A stretch of DNA of 64,000 nt, from the NCBI GenBank assembly GCA_903862425.1, contig CAIOYC010000019.1, positions 62,001-126,000 on the forward strand, read 5' to 3'. The notes below the pieces were generated by a model. That model saw only the letters and a program-made list of their open reading frames with translations. It ran no database searches and had not been told where the DNA came from. Of this stretch, positions 52,855-62,013 are shown in pieces; the stretch's first letter is position 1; each line of letters begins with the position of its first letter. This stretch comes from an uncultured Caulobacterales bacterium. Lineage in GTDB: Bacteria > Pseudomonadota > Alphaproteobacteria > Caulobacterales > Caulobacteraceae. Both the position numbers and the translations under genes were made by a program.

Positions 52855-53706
52855 CTAGAGCGCGTCCAGCCCGATATCGAGCACGGGGGCGGAATGGGTG
52901 AGCGCGCCGACCGATATGGCGTCCACGCCGGTCTCGGCGATCGCGCGGACACTCTCGAGGTTCACCCCGCCAGACGCTTCCAGCCTCACCCGACCGGCGG
53001 TCATGGCCACTGCCTTGCTGAGGTCGTCGAGGCTGAAGTTGTCGAGCATGATGACGTTCGGCGCGAACGGCAGCGCCTGGCTGAGCTGTTCGAGGCTGTC
53101 CACCTCGACCTCGATAGGGGTCAGATGGCCGGCGACGGCGCGCGCCCGCGTCAGCACCTGCGGCACGCCTCCGGCGGCGGCCACGTGGTTGTCCTTGATG
53201 AGGATCGCGTCGTCGAGACCGAAGCGGTGGTTGACGCCGCCCCCGCAGCGGACGGCATACTTCTCCAGCGCTCGCAGGCCGGGCGTTGTCTTGCGGGTGT
53301 CTACAATCACGGCCTTCGTCCCTGCGACCGCCTGCACATAGGCTTGGGTCAGGGTGGCGACGCCAGACATGCGGCCGAGCAGGTTCAGCGCCGTCCGTTC
53401 AGCGGTGAGCAGGGCGCGCGCGCGCGCCTCGACCCGGGCGATGACCTGGCCGGGTTCGGCATCCTCGCCATCGCCGATCAGCACCTCCACCGTCGCCGCC
53501 GGATCGAGGGCGTGGATGGCGAGGCGGAGGCAGGCCACACCGCTGATGCGTCCCGCCTTCCTGGCGACGAAGGCGGCCCGCAGGCGGGCATCCGCATCGA
53601 TAAGCGCGGCCGTCACATCGCCGGCTCTCCCGAGATCCTCCGCCAGGGCCGCGCGGACGATGGGGTCTATGAGGATGTCGGGTAGCGACTGTAGGTCGAG
53701 TCTCAT
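52855..53706 (-). CDS. nadC: Nicotinate-nucleotide pyrophosphorylase (carboxylating)
   Basis: NadC converts quinolinate and PRPP to nicotinate mononucleotide, the third step of de novo NAD synthesis. The 283-residue product shows RTALNLLGRMSGVAT, VDTRKTTPGLRALEKYAV and GGGVNHRFGLDDAILIKDNH (each a binding block for PRPP or quinolinate). ATG 53706 overlaps the nadB stop by four bases. It is the last gene of nadABC. Confidence 0.95.
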   Translation of the reverse strand: MRLDLQSLPDILIDPIVRAALAEDLGRAGDVTAALIDADARLRAAFVARKAGRISGVACLRLAIHALDPAATVEVLIGDGEDAEPGQVIARVEARARALLTAERTALNLLGRMSGVATLTQAYVQAVAGTKAVIVDTRKTTPGLRALEKYAVRCGGGVNHRFGLDDAILIKDNHVAAAGGVPQVLTRARAVAGHLTPIEVEVDSLEQLSQALPFAPNVIMLDNFSLDDLSKAVAMTAGRVRLEASGGVNLESVRAIAETGVDAISVGALTHSAPVLDIGLDAL

Positions 53707-55232
53707 TCGGCAGCCATCAGGGCGGGGCGCGTCGTGAGGGTGCGCAGCGTGTGGCGAACCGCGCCGAGCTCGGGGAAGTCGCGACGGAAGTGCGCACCGC
53801 GACTGTGCGTCCTGGCCAGGGCCGCCTCGGCCACCAGCCGGGCGGCGATCAGTTCGAGCGCCCGACCATATTCCGCCTCCAGCGCATCGATCTCGCTGAT
53901 CAGCCGGGTCAGGCTGGGTGCGTCGCGTGTCACGCCAGCGCCGAGGTCCATCGCCTTGCGCAGGCGCTGTAGGGCCGCATGCGGGAGGGATGGAGCGGGC
54001 TCGGCTGAAAGGAGCGCCGCGTCGCCGGATCGCAGTTCGCTCGCTGCGGCCTTTCCGGCCCGCGTGCCGAACACCGCCGCTTCCAGCAGGGAGTTGGAGG
54101 CCAACCGATTGGCGCCGTGGACCCCGGTGGAGGCGCACTCGCCCGCCGCATAGAGGCCGAGCACGGAGGTGCCTCCGTCGAGATCGGTCCAGACCCCGCC
54201 CATATGATAATGCACCGCCGGAGCAACGGGGATCGGCTGGATGCGCGGATCGAGCCCGGCGGCCATGCAGGCCCTGAACACGGCAGGAAATTCATCCGGG
54301 AACAGTTCGCCGATGGCGGCGCGCGCATCGAGCCATGCGCCGCCCCGGGCTTGTTCGGCTGCAACGGCGCGGGCCACCACGTCGCGCGGGGCGAGATCCC
54401 CCTGCGGATGATAGCGCTTCATGAACGGCTGGCCGCCCGCGTCGATCAGGGTCGCGCCCTCGCCGCGCAGGGCTTCGGTCGCCAGCGGCGCGGGGTCGAG
54501 GCCTACATCGATGGCGGTCGGGTGGAATTGGACGAATTCCGGATCGACGATCACCGCGCCCACCAGCGCCGCCAGCGCCAGACCTTGGCCGCGTACCTCG
54601 GCCGGGTCGGTGGTGGTGGCGTAGAGGCCGCCGATCCCGCCCGTGGCGAGAATCACCGCGTGCGCCGTCACTTCGATCCGGTCCTCGCCGCATTGGATCA
54701 ACGCGCCGCGCACCGCACCGGACGTATCGCTAAGCAGGGACAGGGCCTGGCCGTTTTCCCATACTTCGATCATGGGTTCGCCCCGGACGCTGGCGATGAC
54801 CGCCGCCATGATCGCCGCGCCGGCGCCGTCGCCGCCGACCCGCGCCACGCGGGGACGGGAGTGGGCCGCTTCAAGGCTCTGCACGAGCGTGCCTTGCGCG
54901 TCGCGGTCGAACGGCGCGCCGAGGCCGAGCAGCCGGCGAACCGCCTCCGGTCCCTCTGTGGTCAGCACGCGCACGGCTTCGGGATCGCTGAGGCCAGCGC
55001 CCGCCTCCAGGGTGTCTTCGGCATGAAGTTCGGGCGTGTCGTCTGCGCCCAAAGCCACCGCCATGCCGCCCTGCGCCCAGCTAGAGGCGCAGCCCGTGCC
55101 AAGGGTTACGGGTGAAACGACCAGCACGCGGCGGCCTTCCTTGGCCACGGCCAGCGCGGCGCTCAGTCCTGCGAGGCCGGCGCCGATGATGAGGACGCCG
55201 TCCTGATGAACGATGGTTTGGACCGGGTCCAT
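53703..55232 (-). CDS. nadB: L-aspartate oxidase
   Basis: NadB is the FAD enzyme that oxidises aspartate to iminoaspartate for quinolinate synthesis. The 509-residue length is usual. The FAD loop is VLIIGAGLAGLSAALAVAKE, and the active-site regions are ASSWAQGGMAVAL, EFVQFHPTAI and YHMGGVWTDLDG. The C-terminal helical part ends near FPELGAVRHT. ATG 55232 shares one base with the nadA stop; a GTG one codon earlier is possible. Confidence 0.95.
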   Translation of the reverse strand: MDPVQTIVHQDGVLIIGAGLAGLSAALAVAKEGRRVLVVSPVTLGTGCASSWAQGGMAVALGADDTPELHAEDTLEAGAGLSDPEAVRVLTTEGPEAVRRLLGLGAPFDRDAQGTLVQSLEAAHSRPRVARVGGDGAGAAIMAAVIASVRGEPMIEVWENGQALSLLSDTSGAVRGALIQCGEDRIEVTAHAVILATGGIGGLYATTTDPAEVRGQGLALAALVGAVIVDPEFVQFHPTAIDVGLDPAPLATEALRGEGATLIDAGGQPFMKRYHPQGDLAPRDVVARAVAAEQARGGAWLDARAAIGELFPDEFPAVFRACMAAGLDPRIQPIPVAPAVHYHMGGVWTDLDGGTSVLGLYAAGECASTGVHGANRLASNSLLEAAVFGTRAGKAAASELRSGDAALLSAEPAPSLPHAALQRLRKAMDLGAGVTRDAPSLTRLISEIDALEAEYGRALELIAARLVAEAALARTHSRGAHFRRDFPELGAVRHTLRTLTTRPALMAAE

Positions 55233-56353
55233 CACAGCATCTCCACATCCACGTGGTGGCGGGCCTTGACCAGATCGTAGCGGGCCGGCTGGGCGGGCGG
55301 CGGCAGGTCGATCATCCGCTGCACGGCGGCAGCGGCGCGGTCGATGATGGCCGGATCCACCACCACCTCGTAGCGGTCATGCACCAGGGCTTCGTAGATG
55401 TTCTGCAGAGTGATCCGCTTCATGTGCGGGCAGAGATTGCAGGGGCCGATGAATTCGGTCTCGGGGGAGTCCGCCTGGACGTTGGAGGCCATGGAGCATT
55501 CGGTGATCATCACCACCTGGGCCGGACGGCGGCGGGCGACGAACTCGGTCATTGCGGCGGTGGAGCCGGTGAAGTCCGACGCCTCGATCACCTCGGCCGG
55601 GCATTCGGGGTGGGCCAGGATCTCAGCGCCCGGATAGGCGGCGCGCAGCTCGCGGATATCCGCGGCGTTGAAGCGCTCGTGAACCTCGCAGCGGCCGGCC
55701 CAGGCGATGATCTTGACGCCCGTCTGGCGCGCCACGTTGCGGGCCAGGAATTCGTCGGGGATCAGGATGCAGCGATCCGTACCCCATTGGGCGGCGGCGG
55801 CCTCGACCACCTGCACGGCGTTGGCGCTGGTGCAGCAGATGTCGGTCTCGGCCTTCACCTCGGCGGTGGTGTTTACGTAGGTGACCACCGGCACGCCTGG
55901 GTAGCGCGCCTTGATCATGCGCACGTCCTCGGCCGTGATGGAGGAGGCCAGCGAGCAGCCGGCCAGGGGGTCGGGGATCAGCACGCGCTTTTGCGGGGCC
56001 AGCACCTTGGAGGTCTCGGCCATGAAGTGGACGCCCGCCTGCACGATCACCGCAGCGTCGCAGCGCGCGGCTTCACGGGCCAGACCCAGGCTGTCGCCCA
56101 CATAGTCGCCGACCCCATGGAAGATCTCTGGTGTCATGTAGTTGTGGGCCAGAATCACCGCGTTCTTCTTGCGCTTCAGCCGGTTGATCTCGGCGATCAG
56201 TGGGGCGTGGGCGCGCCATTCGAAGGGCGTTATGCGGCTCTTCACCTTATCCCAGACGGGCGCGGTCTGCGCTTCCACGGCAGGCGTGAAAGGGAACGCC
56301 ATCGGAGCGGCCTTGGCAAAGCTGAGAGCGCCGTCGTCCATCTCATCCTCCAT
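55232..56353 (-). CDS. nadA: Quinolinate synthase
   Basis: NadA condenses iminoaspartate with dihydroxyacetone phosphate to quinolinate using a 4Fe-4S cluster. The 373-residue product has the likely cluster cysteines C133 ([10 protein letters not shown]), C222 (AGRCEVH) and C305 or C308 (GPCNLCPHM). [20 protein letters not shown] is the substrate region. The N-terminal 30 residues are variable, so a later start at 56341 is possible. It heads nadABC, and a perfect palindrome abuts its start codon. Confidence 0.95.
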   Translation of the reverse strand: MEDEMDDGALSFAKAAPMAFPFTPAVEAQTAPVWDKVKSRITPFEWRAHAPLIAEINRLKRKKNAVILAHNYMTPEIFHGVGDYVGDSLGLAREAARCDAAVIVQAGVHFMAETSKVLAPQKRVLIPDPLAGCSLASSITAEDVRMIKARYPGVPVVTYVNTTAEVKAETDICCTSANAVQVVEAAAAQWGTDRCILIPDEFLARNVARQTGVKIIAWAGRCEVHERFNAADIRELRAAYPGAEILAHPECPAEVIEASDFTGSTAAMTEFVARRRPAQVVMITECSMASNVQADSPETEFIGPCNLCPHMKRITLQNIYEALVHDRYEVVVDPAIIDRAAAAVQRMIDLPPPAQPARYDLVKARHHVDVEML

Positions 56354-56370
56354 ATGCTCAACTTGAGCAT
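56354..56370. promoter_or_regulatory. Candidate nadABC operator, site 1
   Basis: ATGCTCAACTTGAGCAT is a perfect 17-bp palindrome directly in front of the nadA start codon, over the place where a ribosome site would be. Its core is GCTC-N5-GAGC. The same core returns at site 2, 80 bp upstream. A repressor bound here would block nadABC. NAD regulators of alphaproteobacteria such as NadQ or NrtR are candidates, but no such gene is nearby. Confidence 0.65.
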
Positions 56371-56433
56371 TACAGGGTCCTGAAAAACGCCGAGGCGGAA
56401 TGGGGGTGTCGCCTCGGCGCCTTTCGGGGACTT

Positions 56434-56450
56434 ATGCTCTATATGAGCTT
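56434..56450. promoter_or_regulatory. Candidate nadABC operator, site 2
   Basis: ATGCTCTATATGAGCTT repeats the GCTC-N5-GAGC core of site 1 with a slightly degenerate outer part. The centres of the two sites are 80 bp apart, so one protein could bind both and loop the DNA. It lies in an AT-rich patch that probably contains the nadA promoter. Confidence 0.55.
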
Positions 56451-56455
56451 AAGTG

Positions 56456-56470
56456 GGTTTAACTTAAACC
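56456..56470. promoter_or_regulatory. Second-type palindrome upstream of nadABC
   Basis: GGTTTAACTTAAACC is a perfect 15-bp palindrome six bases beyond site 2. It differs from the GCTC/GAGC type, so it may bind another regulator or be part of the promoter. It also lies 53 bp downstream of the stop of the hypothetical gene at 56523, where a terminator would be possible, but it is too AT-rich for that. Confidence 0.45.
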
Positions 56471-56522
56471 TGCTGTCGCAGGAATCAAGCCAGAATGTCG
56501 CACTTTCCAAAGCTCGCCGCGA

Positions 56523-57167
56523 TCAGCGACCGTAAGCGTAGACGTGGCGACCGTCCGCATCGTGCTGGCGCGCCTCCATCTGTCGCATCTGCTGATCGAT
56601 GCGCTTGCGTTCCATCCTGTTAGCCGTGTCGCCGCGCGGCAGCTCCCCGCACCGTTCGACTAAGACGAGCGCCTGTTGCGGGCGCCAACCGGCCTGCTGC
56701 ATCTGCATGCGCGCGAGGGGATTGGAGTTCATCACCGTTCCGGCGATCTCCTCCTGGGTGAGGTAATCCTCCGAAATCAGTCGGGCGACGCTTTTCTCCA
56801 GATCCTTGTCGTAGGCGGTGTGCCAGAAGCCAGGGATATCGCCCTCGCCGCGCTCGTGGGCGTCCTGCATCTGGGCGTTGACCTGGGCGAGATAGGCGGC
56901 CTTGAAGGCTATGCGAGCCTCATCGTTGCAGGGCGACGCTTCGAACCGGGTGACGGCGGCATAAAGCCGGTCGCGCAGCTGGCGTCGTTCGGGCCACCCC
57001 TCGGCCGTCTCGTCGCCGGGCGTCGGGGTGGTCTGCGGTGCGGCCGGCGGCGCGGCGGCGGTGGGAGGAGAAGCCGCCGCCGTGTTGCGCGGCGCGGCGA
57101 GCATCCAGCCGGCCCCCAGCCCCACCAGGACCACCGCCGCCACCCCGCCGATCAGCCCGAGCTGCAT
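56523..57167 (-). CDS. Membrane-anchored hypothetical protein
   Basis: I do not recognise a family. The 214-residue product has one N-terminal membrane helix (LGLIGGVAAVVLVGLGAGWML), a proline/alanine-rich linker to about residue 50, and a charged helical domain with two cysteines (SPCNDEARIAF and VERCGELPRG) that could pair. The bulk should lie in the periplasm. It ends AYGR. It lies between nadA and the phosphate transporter, without clear functional ties. Confidence 0.7.
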   Translation of the reverse strand: MQLGLIGGVAAVVLVGLGAGWMLAAPRNTAAASPPTAAAPPAAPQTTPTPGDETAEGWPERRQLRDRLYAAVTRFEASPCNDEARIAFKAAYLAQVNAQMQDAHERGEGDIPGFWHTAYDKDLEKSVARLISEDYLTQEEIAGTVMNSNPLARMQMQQAGWRPQQALVLVERCGELPRGDTANRMERKRIDQQMRQMEARQHDADGRHVYAYGR

Positions 57168-57242
57168 GCCTACCTCCCCAGGAATTCAGGACAGGCTCGC
57201 ACGTCAGAATTGCGATTCTCCTCCGAAGCAGGGTTAACAGTG

Positions 57243-58883
57243 TCAGTGAACCAGGTGGCGCAGGATGAAGTAGAGGCCGCCGGCGATCGCCATGGCCGCG
57301 GGCAGGGTCAGCACCCAGGCCGAGGCGATCGATCGGATGGTGGACCATTGCAGGCCCGACCCGTTGGCCGCCATGGTCCCCGCCACGCCACTCGACAGGA
57401 CGTGGGTGGTGGAGACCGGCAGGCCGAAATTGTCGGCCGCCAAGATGGTGACCGCCGCCACCACCTCGGCCGCGGCGCCCTGGCCATAGGTGAGGTGGGT
57501 CTTGCCGATTTTCTCGCCGACGGTGACCACGATCCGCTTCCAGCCGACCATGGTGCCGAGACCCAGCGCCAGGGCGACGCAGATCTTCACCCAGTCGGGG
57601 ATGAAGCGCGTCCCCTTGGTCAGGCCGTCGCCATAGGTCTTCAGGGTCTTGGTTTCGTCGGCTGAAAATTTGGCGTTCTTCGACTTGGACAGGTCCTTCA
57701 CCGCATCATTGGTGAGGTACATGTCGTTGCGCAGATTGGGCGTGGCGGCGGCGGGCACCTTGCGCACCGAACCATAGTTCTGGACATTGGTGGCGATGTC
57801 GTTCGAGACCACAGCCAAGGCGGAATAGACCGCCGGGTCCTCCACCTTCTTGGTCTTCAACGCGTCACCCACTTTGGAGCGGGCGGCGACGATGTCCATG
57901 GGCGGGACGCCGTTGGCGCGGGCGGCGAACAGGTCATGCGCCTTGTGGGCCGCGGCGATGAAGGCGGGTGCGCTGCTATCCGGCATGGTGCGGTTCAGGG
58001 CGTAGGCGGTAGGGGCCGAGCCGATCAGGATCAGCATGATCAGGCCCATGCCCTTCTGCCCGTCATTGGAGCCGTGGCCATAGGACACGCTGGTGCAGGT
58101 GAGGATCAGCAGGCCACGGATCCACAGCGGCGGCGGCTTGTCGCCCTCCGGCGCGGTGTAGAGCTTCTTGGACTTGATCAAGACCATCATCACCAGCAGC
58201 AGCAGGGCCGAGCCGATGAAGCCGACCAGCGGGCTGACCAAAAGGGTGGTGAACACCTTGGTGGCCTGGGTCCAGTCCACGCCCGAGGTCGCCTGACCCG
58301 CCGGCGCCATGAGCTGGTTGGCGAGGCCGACGCCCATGATCGAGCCGATCAGGGCGTGGGAGGACGAGTTGGGAATGCCCATGGCCCAGGTGCCCAGGTT
58401 CCAGATGATCGCCGCCAGCAGCAGCGAGAAGATCATGGCGTAACCCGCGCCCGAGCCGACCTGCAGGATCAGCTCGACCGGCAGGAGGGTGACAATGCCG
58501 TAGGCCACCGCCCCGGAGGAGACGAGCACGCCGAGGAAGTTGAAGAAGCCTGACCAGACCACCGCCACCAGCGGCGGCAGGGAATGGGTGTAGATCACCG
58601 TGGCGACGGCGTTGGCCGTGTCGTGAAAGCCGTTCACGAACTCGAAGCCGAGCGCGATGAGGAGGGCCAGGCCGAGGAAGGCGAAGGCGCCGATGGCCAG
58701 GGGCTGACCCACACTGGCCGTGTCCTTGAGGATGCTGAACCCGGCGAAGGCCAGCCCGCCCAGCAGCACCAGCAGGAAGACGATCGCGCCCGCCGGGTGC
58801 GCCTTTCGATCAAGGTGCGGGCGCCCCGCTCTGTGGCCCTCCGCGGATCCCGGGAGCGCTTCGCCTAACACTGCATCGGACAT
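57243..58883 (-). CDS. pit: Inorganic phosphate transporter, PiT family
   Basis: The 546-residue membrane protein belongs to the PiT family of H+- or Na+-coupled phosphate transporters. Both inverted signature repeats are present: GFHDTANAVATVIYTHSLPP in the first half and VSTTHVLSSGVAGTMAANGS in the second, with NSSSHALIGSIMGVG too. A soluble insertion of about 110 residues (roughly 305-420) splits the halves. No PhoU-like DUF47 partner gene is next to it, unlike many pit loci. ATG 58883 follows GGGAG; an ATG seven codons upstream is less well placed. Confidence 0.92.
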   Translation of the reverse strand: MSDAVLGEALPGSAEGHRAGRPHLDRKAHPAGAIVFLLVLLGGLAFAGFSILKDTASVGQPLAIGAFAFLGLALLIALGFEFVNGFHDTANAVATVIYTHSLPPLVAVVWSGFFNFLGVLVSSGAVAYGIVTLLPVELILQVGSGAGYAMIFSLLLAAIIWNLGTWAMGIPNSSSHALIGSIMGVGLANQLMAPAGQATSGVDWTQATKVFTTLLVSPLVGFIGSALLLLVMMVLIKSKKLYTAPEGDKPPPLWIRGLLILTCTSVSYGHGSNDGQKGMGLIMLILIGSAPTAYALNRTMPDSSAPAFIAAAHKAHDLFAARANGVPPMDIVAARSKVGDALKTKKVEDPAVYSALAVVSNDIATNVQNYGSVRKVPAAATPNLRNDMYLTNDAVKDLSKSKNAKFSADETKTLKTYGDGLTKGTRFIPDWVKICVALALGLGTMVGWKRIVVTVGEKIGKTHLTYGQGAAAEVVAAVTILAADNFGLPVSTTHVLSSGVAGTMAANGSGLQWSTIRSIASAWVLTLPAAMAIAGGLYFILRHLVH

Positions 58884-59037
58884 CGTGGTCTCCCGTGGTT
58901 GCAATCCACGTTAACGATCCCGTTAGAAGGTTTCGTGACGCCCTCAGGGTTCCAACGGACTTGACACCTGGTGACTTTGAGAAGTCTCGTCGGACGACGC
59001 GGACCGGCCCTAAGATCGGCCGCCGGAGGAAGCCGCC

Positions 59038-60216
59038 ATGCCCTATGTCGATGGCCAGACCGTTCACGACGCCGACGCCCATGTGATGGAGTTGCCCGGC
59101 ACGATCGAGCGCTACATCGCCCCCCAGTACCGCGAGACCCTCGCCGCCCGTATGGCCCGCAAGGGCGGCGACGACTGGGTGGCGCAGGCGCAATCAAAGC
59201 AGGCCGATCCCGAATTCCGCGCCGGGGCCGAAGCCAACCTGCTCCTGCGCAAGAACTATGAAGCCCTCGGCGCCTTCGACAACCAGGATCGCCCCCGCGC
59301 GCTCGATTATTTCGGTTTCGCCAGCCAGCTCGTTTTCACCACTGCGGGCCTGTTTCTGCCGCCCCTCGAACATGAGGCGGATGTGGACCTAGCGGTGGAG
59401 GCGGCGCGCGCCCACAACCGGATGATGGTGGATTACTGCGCCATCGACCGACGCCTGCTGCCTACCGCCTACATTCCTCTGGTGGACCGCGCCCGCGCCG
59501 TCGTGGTGGCCAGGGAAGCCATAGACCTCGGGTGCAAGGGGCTGATGATCAACTCCCGCGTCCCCCACGGACACTCGTCCAGCCACACCGACTTCGATCC
59601 CCTGTGGGCGCTGGCGCAGGAGGCCGGGCTGCCGATCCTGTTCCATGTGGGCGGCGAGCAGAAGATGGATCCATCCTACATTCAGAACGGCGGACCCCAG
59701 GTGCTCGACTTCCACGGCGGGGCCGAGAACTTCACCTCGACCAGCTTCATGTCGATTCCCATCGCCATCTGGCAGACGCTTTCGGTGCTCGTGATCGACG
59801 GGGTGTTCGACCGCCATCCCGACCTGAAGTTCGGCGCCATCGAACTTGGCGCGGGCTGGGTCCCCAGCCTGATGCAGTTCATGGATTCGGCCGCCGCCGC
59901 CTTCGGCAAGGAGGACCGGATAAAGGCCCTCTCCGCCAAACCGTCCGAAATCCTGCGTCGCCAGTTCTTCGCCACCCCCTATCCGCACGAGAATGTGGGC
60001 TGGATCATCCAGAACGCCGGCGAGGAGATCGCGCTGTTCTCGTCCGACTACCCGCACATCGAGGGCGGCCGCAACCCGATGAAGCGGTTCAACGAAAGCC
60101 TCGACGGCGTCTCTGAAACCGCGCGGCGCGGCTTCTTCCGCGATAACTTCATCCGCATGATGGGCAAGGGTCTCGACCCCGCCCTGCACGACATCGCGGC
60201 GCTGAAGGCCGCCTGA
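59038..60216 (+). CDS. Amidohydrolase 2 family metal-dependent hydrolase
   Basis: The 392-residue TIM-barrel enzyme is of the amidohydrolase_2 (ACMSD-like) family. Metal ligands are visible in HDADAHVME (N terminus), LPILFHVGGEQ and FSSDYPHIEGG. Such enzymes hydrolyse or decarboxylate aromatic or cyclic acids. ATG 59038 follows GGAGGA. A TTGACA hexamer at 58961-58966 may be its -35 element, but no good -10 was seen. It precedes a class III aminotransferase on the same strand. Confidence 0.9.
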   Translation: MPYVDGQTVHDADAHVMELPGTIERYIAPQYRETLAARMARKGGDDWVAQAQSKQADPEFRAGAEANLLLRKNYEALGAFDNQDRPRALDYFGFASQLVFTTAGLFLPPLEHEADVDLAVEAARAHNRMMVDYCAIDRRLLPTAYIPLVDRARAVVVAREAIDLGCKGLMINSRVPHGHSSSHTDFDPLWALAQEAGLPILFHVGGEQKMDPSYIQNGGPQVLDFHGGAENFTSTSFMSIPIAIWQTLSVLVIDGVFDRHPDLKFGAIELGAGWVPSLMQFMDSAAAAFGKEDRIKALSAKPSEILRRQFFATPYPHENVGWIIQNAGEEIALFSSDYPHIEGGRNPMKRFNESLDGVSETARRGFFRDNFIRMMGKGLDPALHDIAALKAA

Positions 60217-60251
60217 TCTCCGTTTCACCAGGGTTTGAGAGCCGGGCTCGA

Positions 60252-60292
60252 TTGACAAGCACGTCGCGCCTCGTAAGTTAGCGATCACTAAC
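60252..60292 (+). promoter_or_regulatory. Promoter and TetR-like operator of the aminotransferase gene
   Basis: TTGACA (60252-60257) is a perfect -35 hexamer; 17 bases later lies AAGTTA, a weak -10. Over the -10 sits GTTAGCGATCACTAAC (60277-60292), a 16-bp near-perfect palindrome with one mismatched pair. This form is typical of TetR-family operators. The start codon follows 12 bases later. A TetR gene lies 1.7 kb downstream on the other strand and is the natural candidate. Confidence 0.6.
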
Positions 60293-60304
60293 AGATGGGC
60301 GGCC

Positions 60305-61519
60305 ATGCGCAGCGAATCCGACCGTACCCTGTGTGAGCGCGCCGCCGAGGTCATGCCGGGCGGGGTCTACGGGCACCTCTCCGTCGCCCGCCTGTCGTCG
60401 AGCCACCCGCAGTTCTTCGCCAGGGCCAAAGGCGCGCATCTGTGGGATATGGAGGGGCGGCGGTATCTCGACTTCATGTGCGCCTTCGGCCCCAACCTGC
60501 TCGGCTATGGCCATCAGGCGGTGGACGCCGCCTATGTGGAGCAGCTGGCGCTGGGCGACGTGATGACCGGTCCCTCGCCGGTGGCCGTGGAACTGGCCGA
60601 GACCTTCGTAAACATGGTCGATGGTGTGGACTGGGTGCTGTTCTGCAAGAACGGCAACGACGCCACCACCGCGGCCCTGATGACCGCCCGCAAGCATACG
60701 GGCCGGGCCACCATCGTGCGGGCCAAGGGCGCCTATCACGGCTCGGCGCCCTGGTGCGCCCTGGGCGAGGCCGGCGTCGGGCCGCACGACCAGGCCGACC
60801 AGATCTTCCATCGCTATAACGACGTCGAAGACCTCGAACGGGCGGTGAAGCAGGCGGGCAAGGACCTGGCGGCGATCTTCGTCTCGCCGATCAAGCACGA
60901 CATCATTGTCGACCAGGAATTGCCTGACCCGGCCTATGCGCGGCGCGCGCGCGAACTGTGCGACGAGACCGGCGCCCTGCTGGTGGTGGACAATGTGCGC
61001 GCGGGCTTTCGTCTCACACGCGGCTGCAGCTGGACCGCCATGGGCGTCACGCCCGACCTGTCGAGCTGGGGCAAGGCTCTGGCCAACGGCCATGCCCTTT
61101 CGGCGCTGACCGGCTCGAACGCGTGCAAGTCCGCCGCCAGCAAGATCTTCGTCACCGGCTCCTTCTGGTTCGCCGCCGCACCGATGGCCGCCTCGCTGGT
61201 CACGCTGAAGATCATCCGCGAGACCGACTATCTGGAACACACGATCCGGCTCGGCGAGACCCTGCGGACGGAGCTGCATTCGCTGGCCCAGAACCACGGC
61301 TTCGGCCTGAAACAGACGGGCCCGGCACAGATCCCGCTGATTACCTTCGAGGACGATGCGGACCTGACCCTGACCCGCGACTGGACGGGCGCGCTGGCGC
61401 GCAGGGGCATCTACTTCCACCCGTATCACAACATGTTCCTGTGCGCGGCGATGACCGAGGCGGACATCGCCCACACCCTGGAGCAGGCGGACGCCGCCTT
61501 CGCTGAGGTGCACAGCTAG
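60305..61519 (+). CDS. Class III aminotransferase, glutamate-1-semialdehyde aminomutase-like
   Basis: The 404-residue PLP enzyme resembles glutamate-1-semialdehyde aminomutase and related transaminases. The PLP lysine is K257 in SSWGKALANG. The residue pattern near the cofactor nitrogen is VVDNVRAGFR, instead of the common DEVMTGFR. The start EVMPGGVYGHLSVA is like GSA aminomutase, but this is probably a catabolic paralogue, not HemL. A TetR-like operator overlaps its promoter. The amidohydrolase gene upstream may belong to the same pathway. Confidence 0.88.
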   Translation: MRSESDRTLCERAAEVMPGGVYGHLSVARLSSSHPQFFARAKGAHLWDMEGRRYLDFMCAFGPNLLGYGHQAVDAAYVEQLALGDVMTGPSPVAVELAETFVNMVDGVDWVLFCKNGNDATTAALMTARKHTGRATIVRAKGAYHGSAPWCALGEAGVGPHDQADQIFHRYNDVEDLERAVKQAGKDLAAIFVSPIKHDIIVDQELPDPAYARRARELCDETGALLVVDNVRAGFRLTRGCSWTAMGVTPDLSSWGKALANGHALSALTGSNACKSAASKIFVTGSFWFAAAPMAASLVTLKIIRETDYLEHTIRLGETLRTELHSLAQNHGFGLKQTGPAQIPLITFEDDADLTLTRDWTGALARRGIYFHPYHNMFLCAAMTEADIAHTLEQADAAFAEVHS

Positions 61520-62013
61520 GGGCCGAGTTTGAAGTACCGCCGCCTCTGTATGTACCCGGCTTCGCATGCTCCCGCCGTGACAAGCCTTTTCGTCGATCCC
61601 AATCTTCGTCATTCCAGGCGGGGCCGAAGGGACCGTATCGAACGACTCAGGCGGCTGATGCAGGGATAACGGCCTGGGCTTTCCACATCTTCCGGAAGCC
61701 GCCCTGCTGATTGCAAAGGCTTTTTCTACATTTCGCCCATTCTTATCCCCGGCGCCTGAGGGCAGTCTATTCTGGTGGGATGCGCCTTGGACTTCAGTCT
61801 GCGCCTCCCGGTATCGTCAGCCGCACGGTGGTCGCGGCGCCAACGCTGGGCGGGTGAAGGCGAAAAGTGGCCGGATGTTCGGGGTGTCCGGCGGTTTTGC
61901 GGAAAACAGACATTCGGCGACATCTGTTGCCACAAAAGCGTGGTTTTCCAGTCTCTGGCGGTCTGAATTGCCCTGGACAACGACCCCGGACGCGCCGGAT
62001 CCGGACAGGGAGT
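61520..62013. other. Intergenic region between aminotransferase and TetR gene
   Basis: These 494 bases separate two convergent genes. GGCGGCT (61650-61656) and AGCCGCC (61697-61703) can pair, and a run of five T follows at 61721-61725, so a distant, weak terminator is possible. No coding frame looks like a protein, and no RNA gene was recognised. The length is high for a convergent gap in this dense genome, and it may be the remains of a lost gene. Confidence 0.4.
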
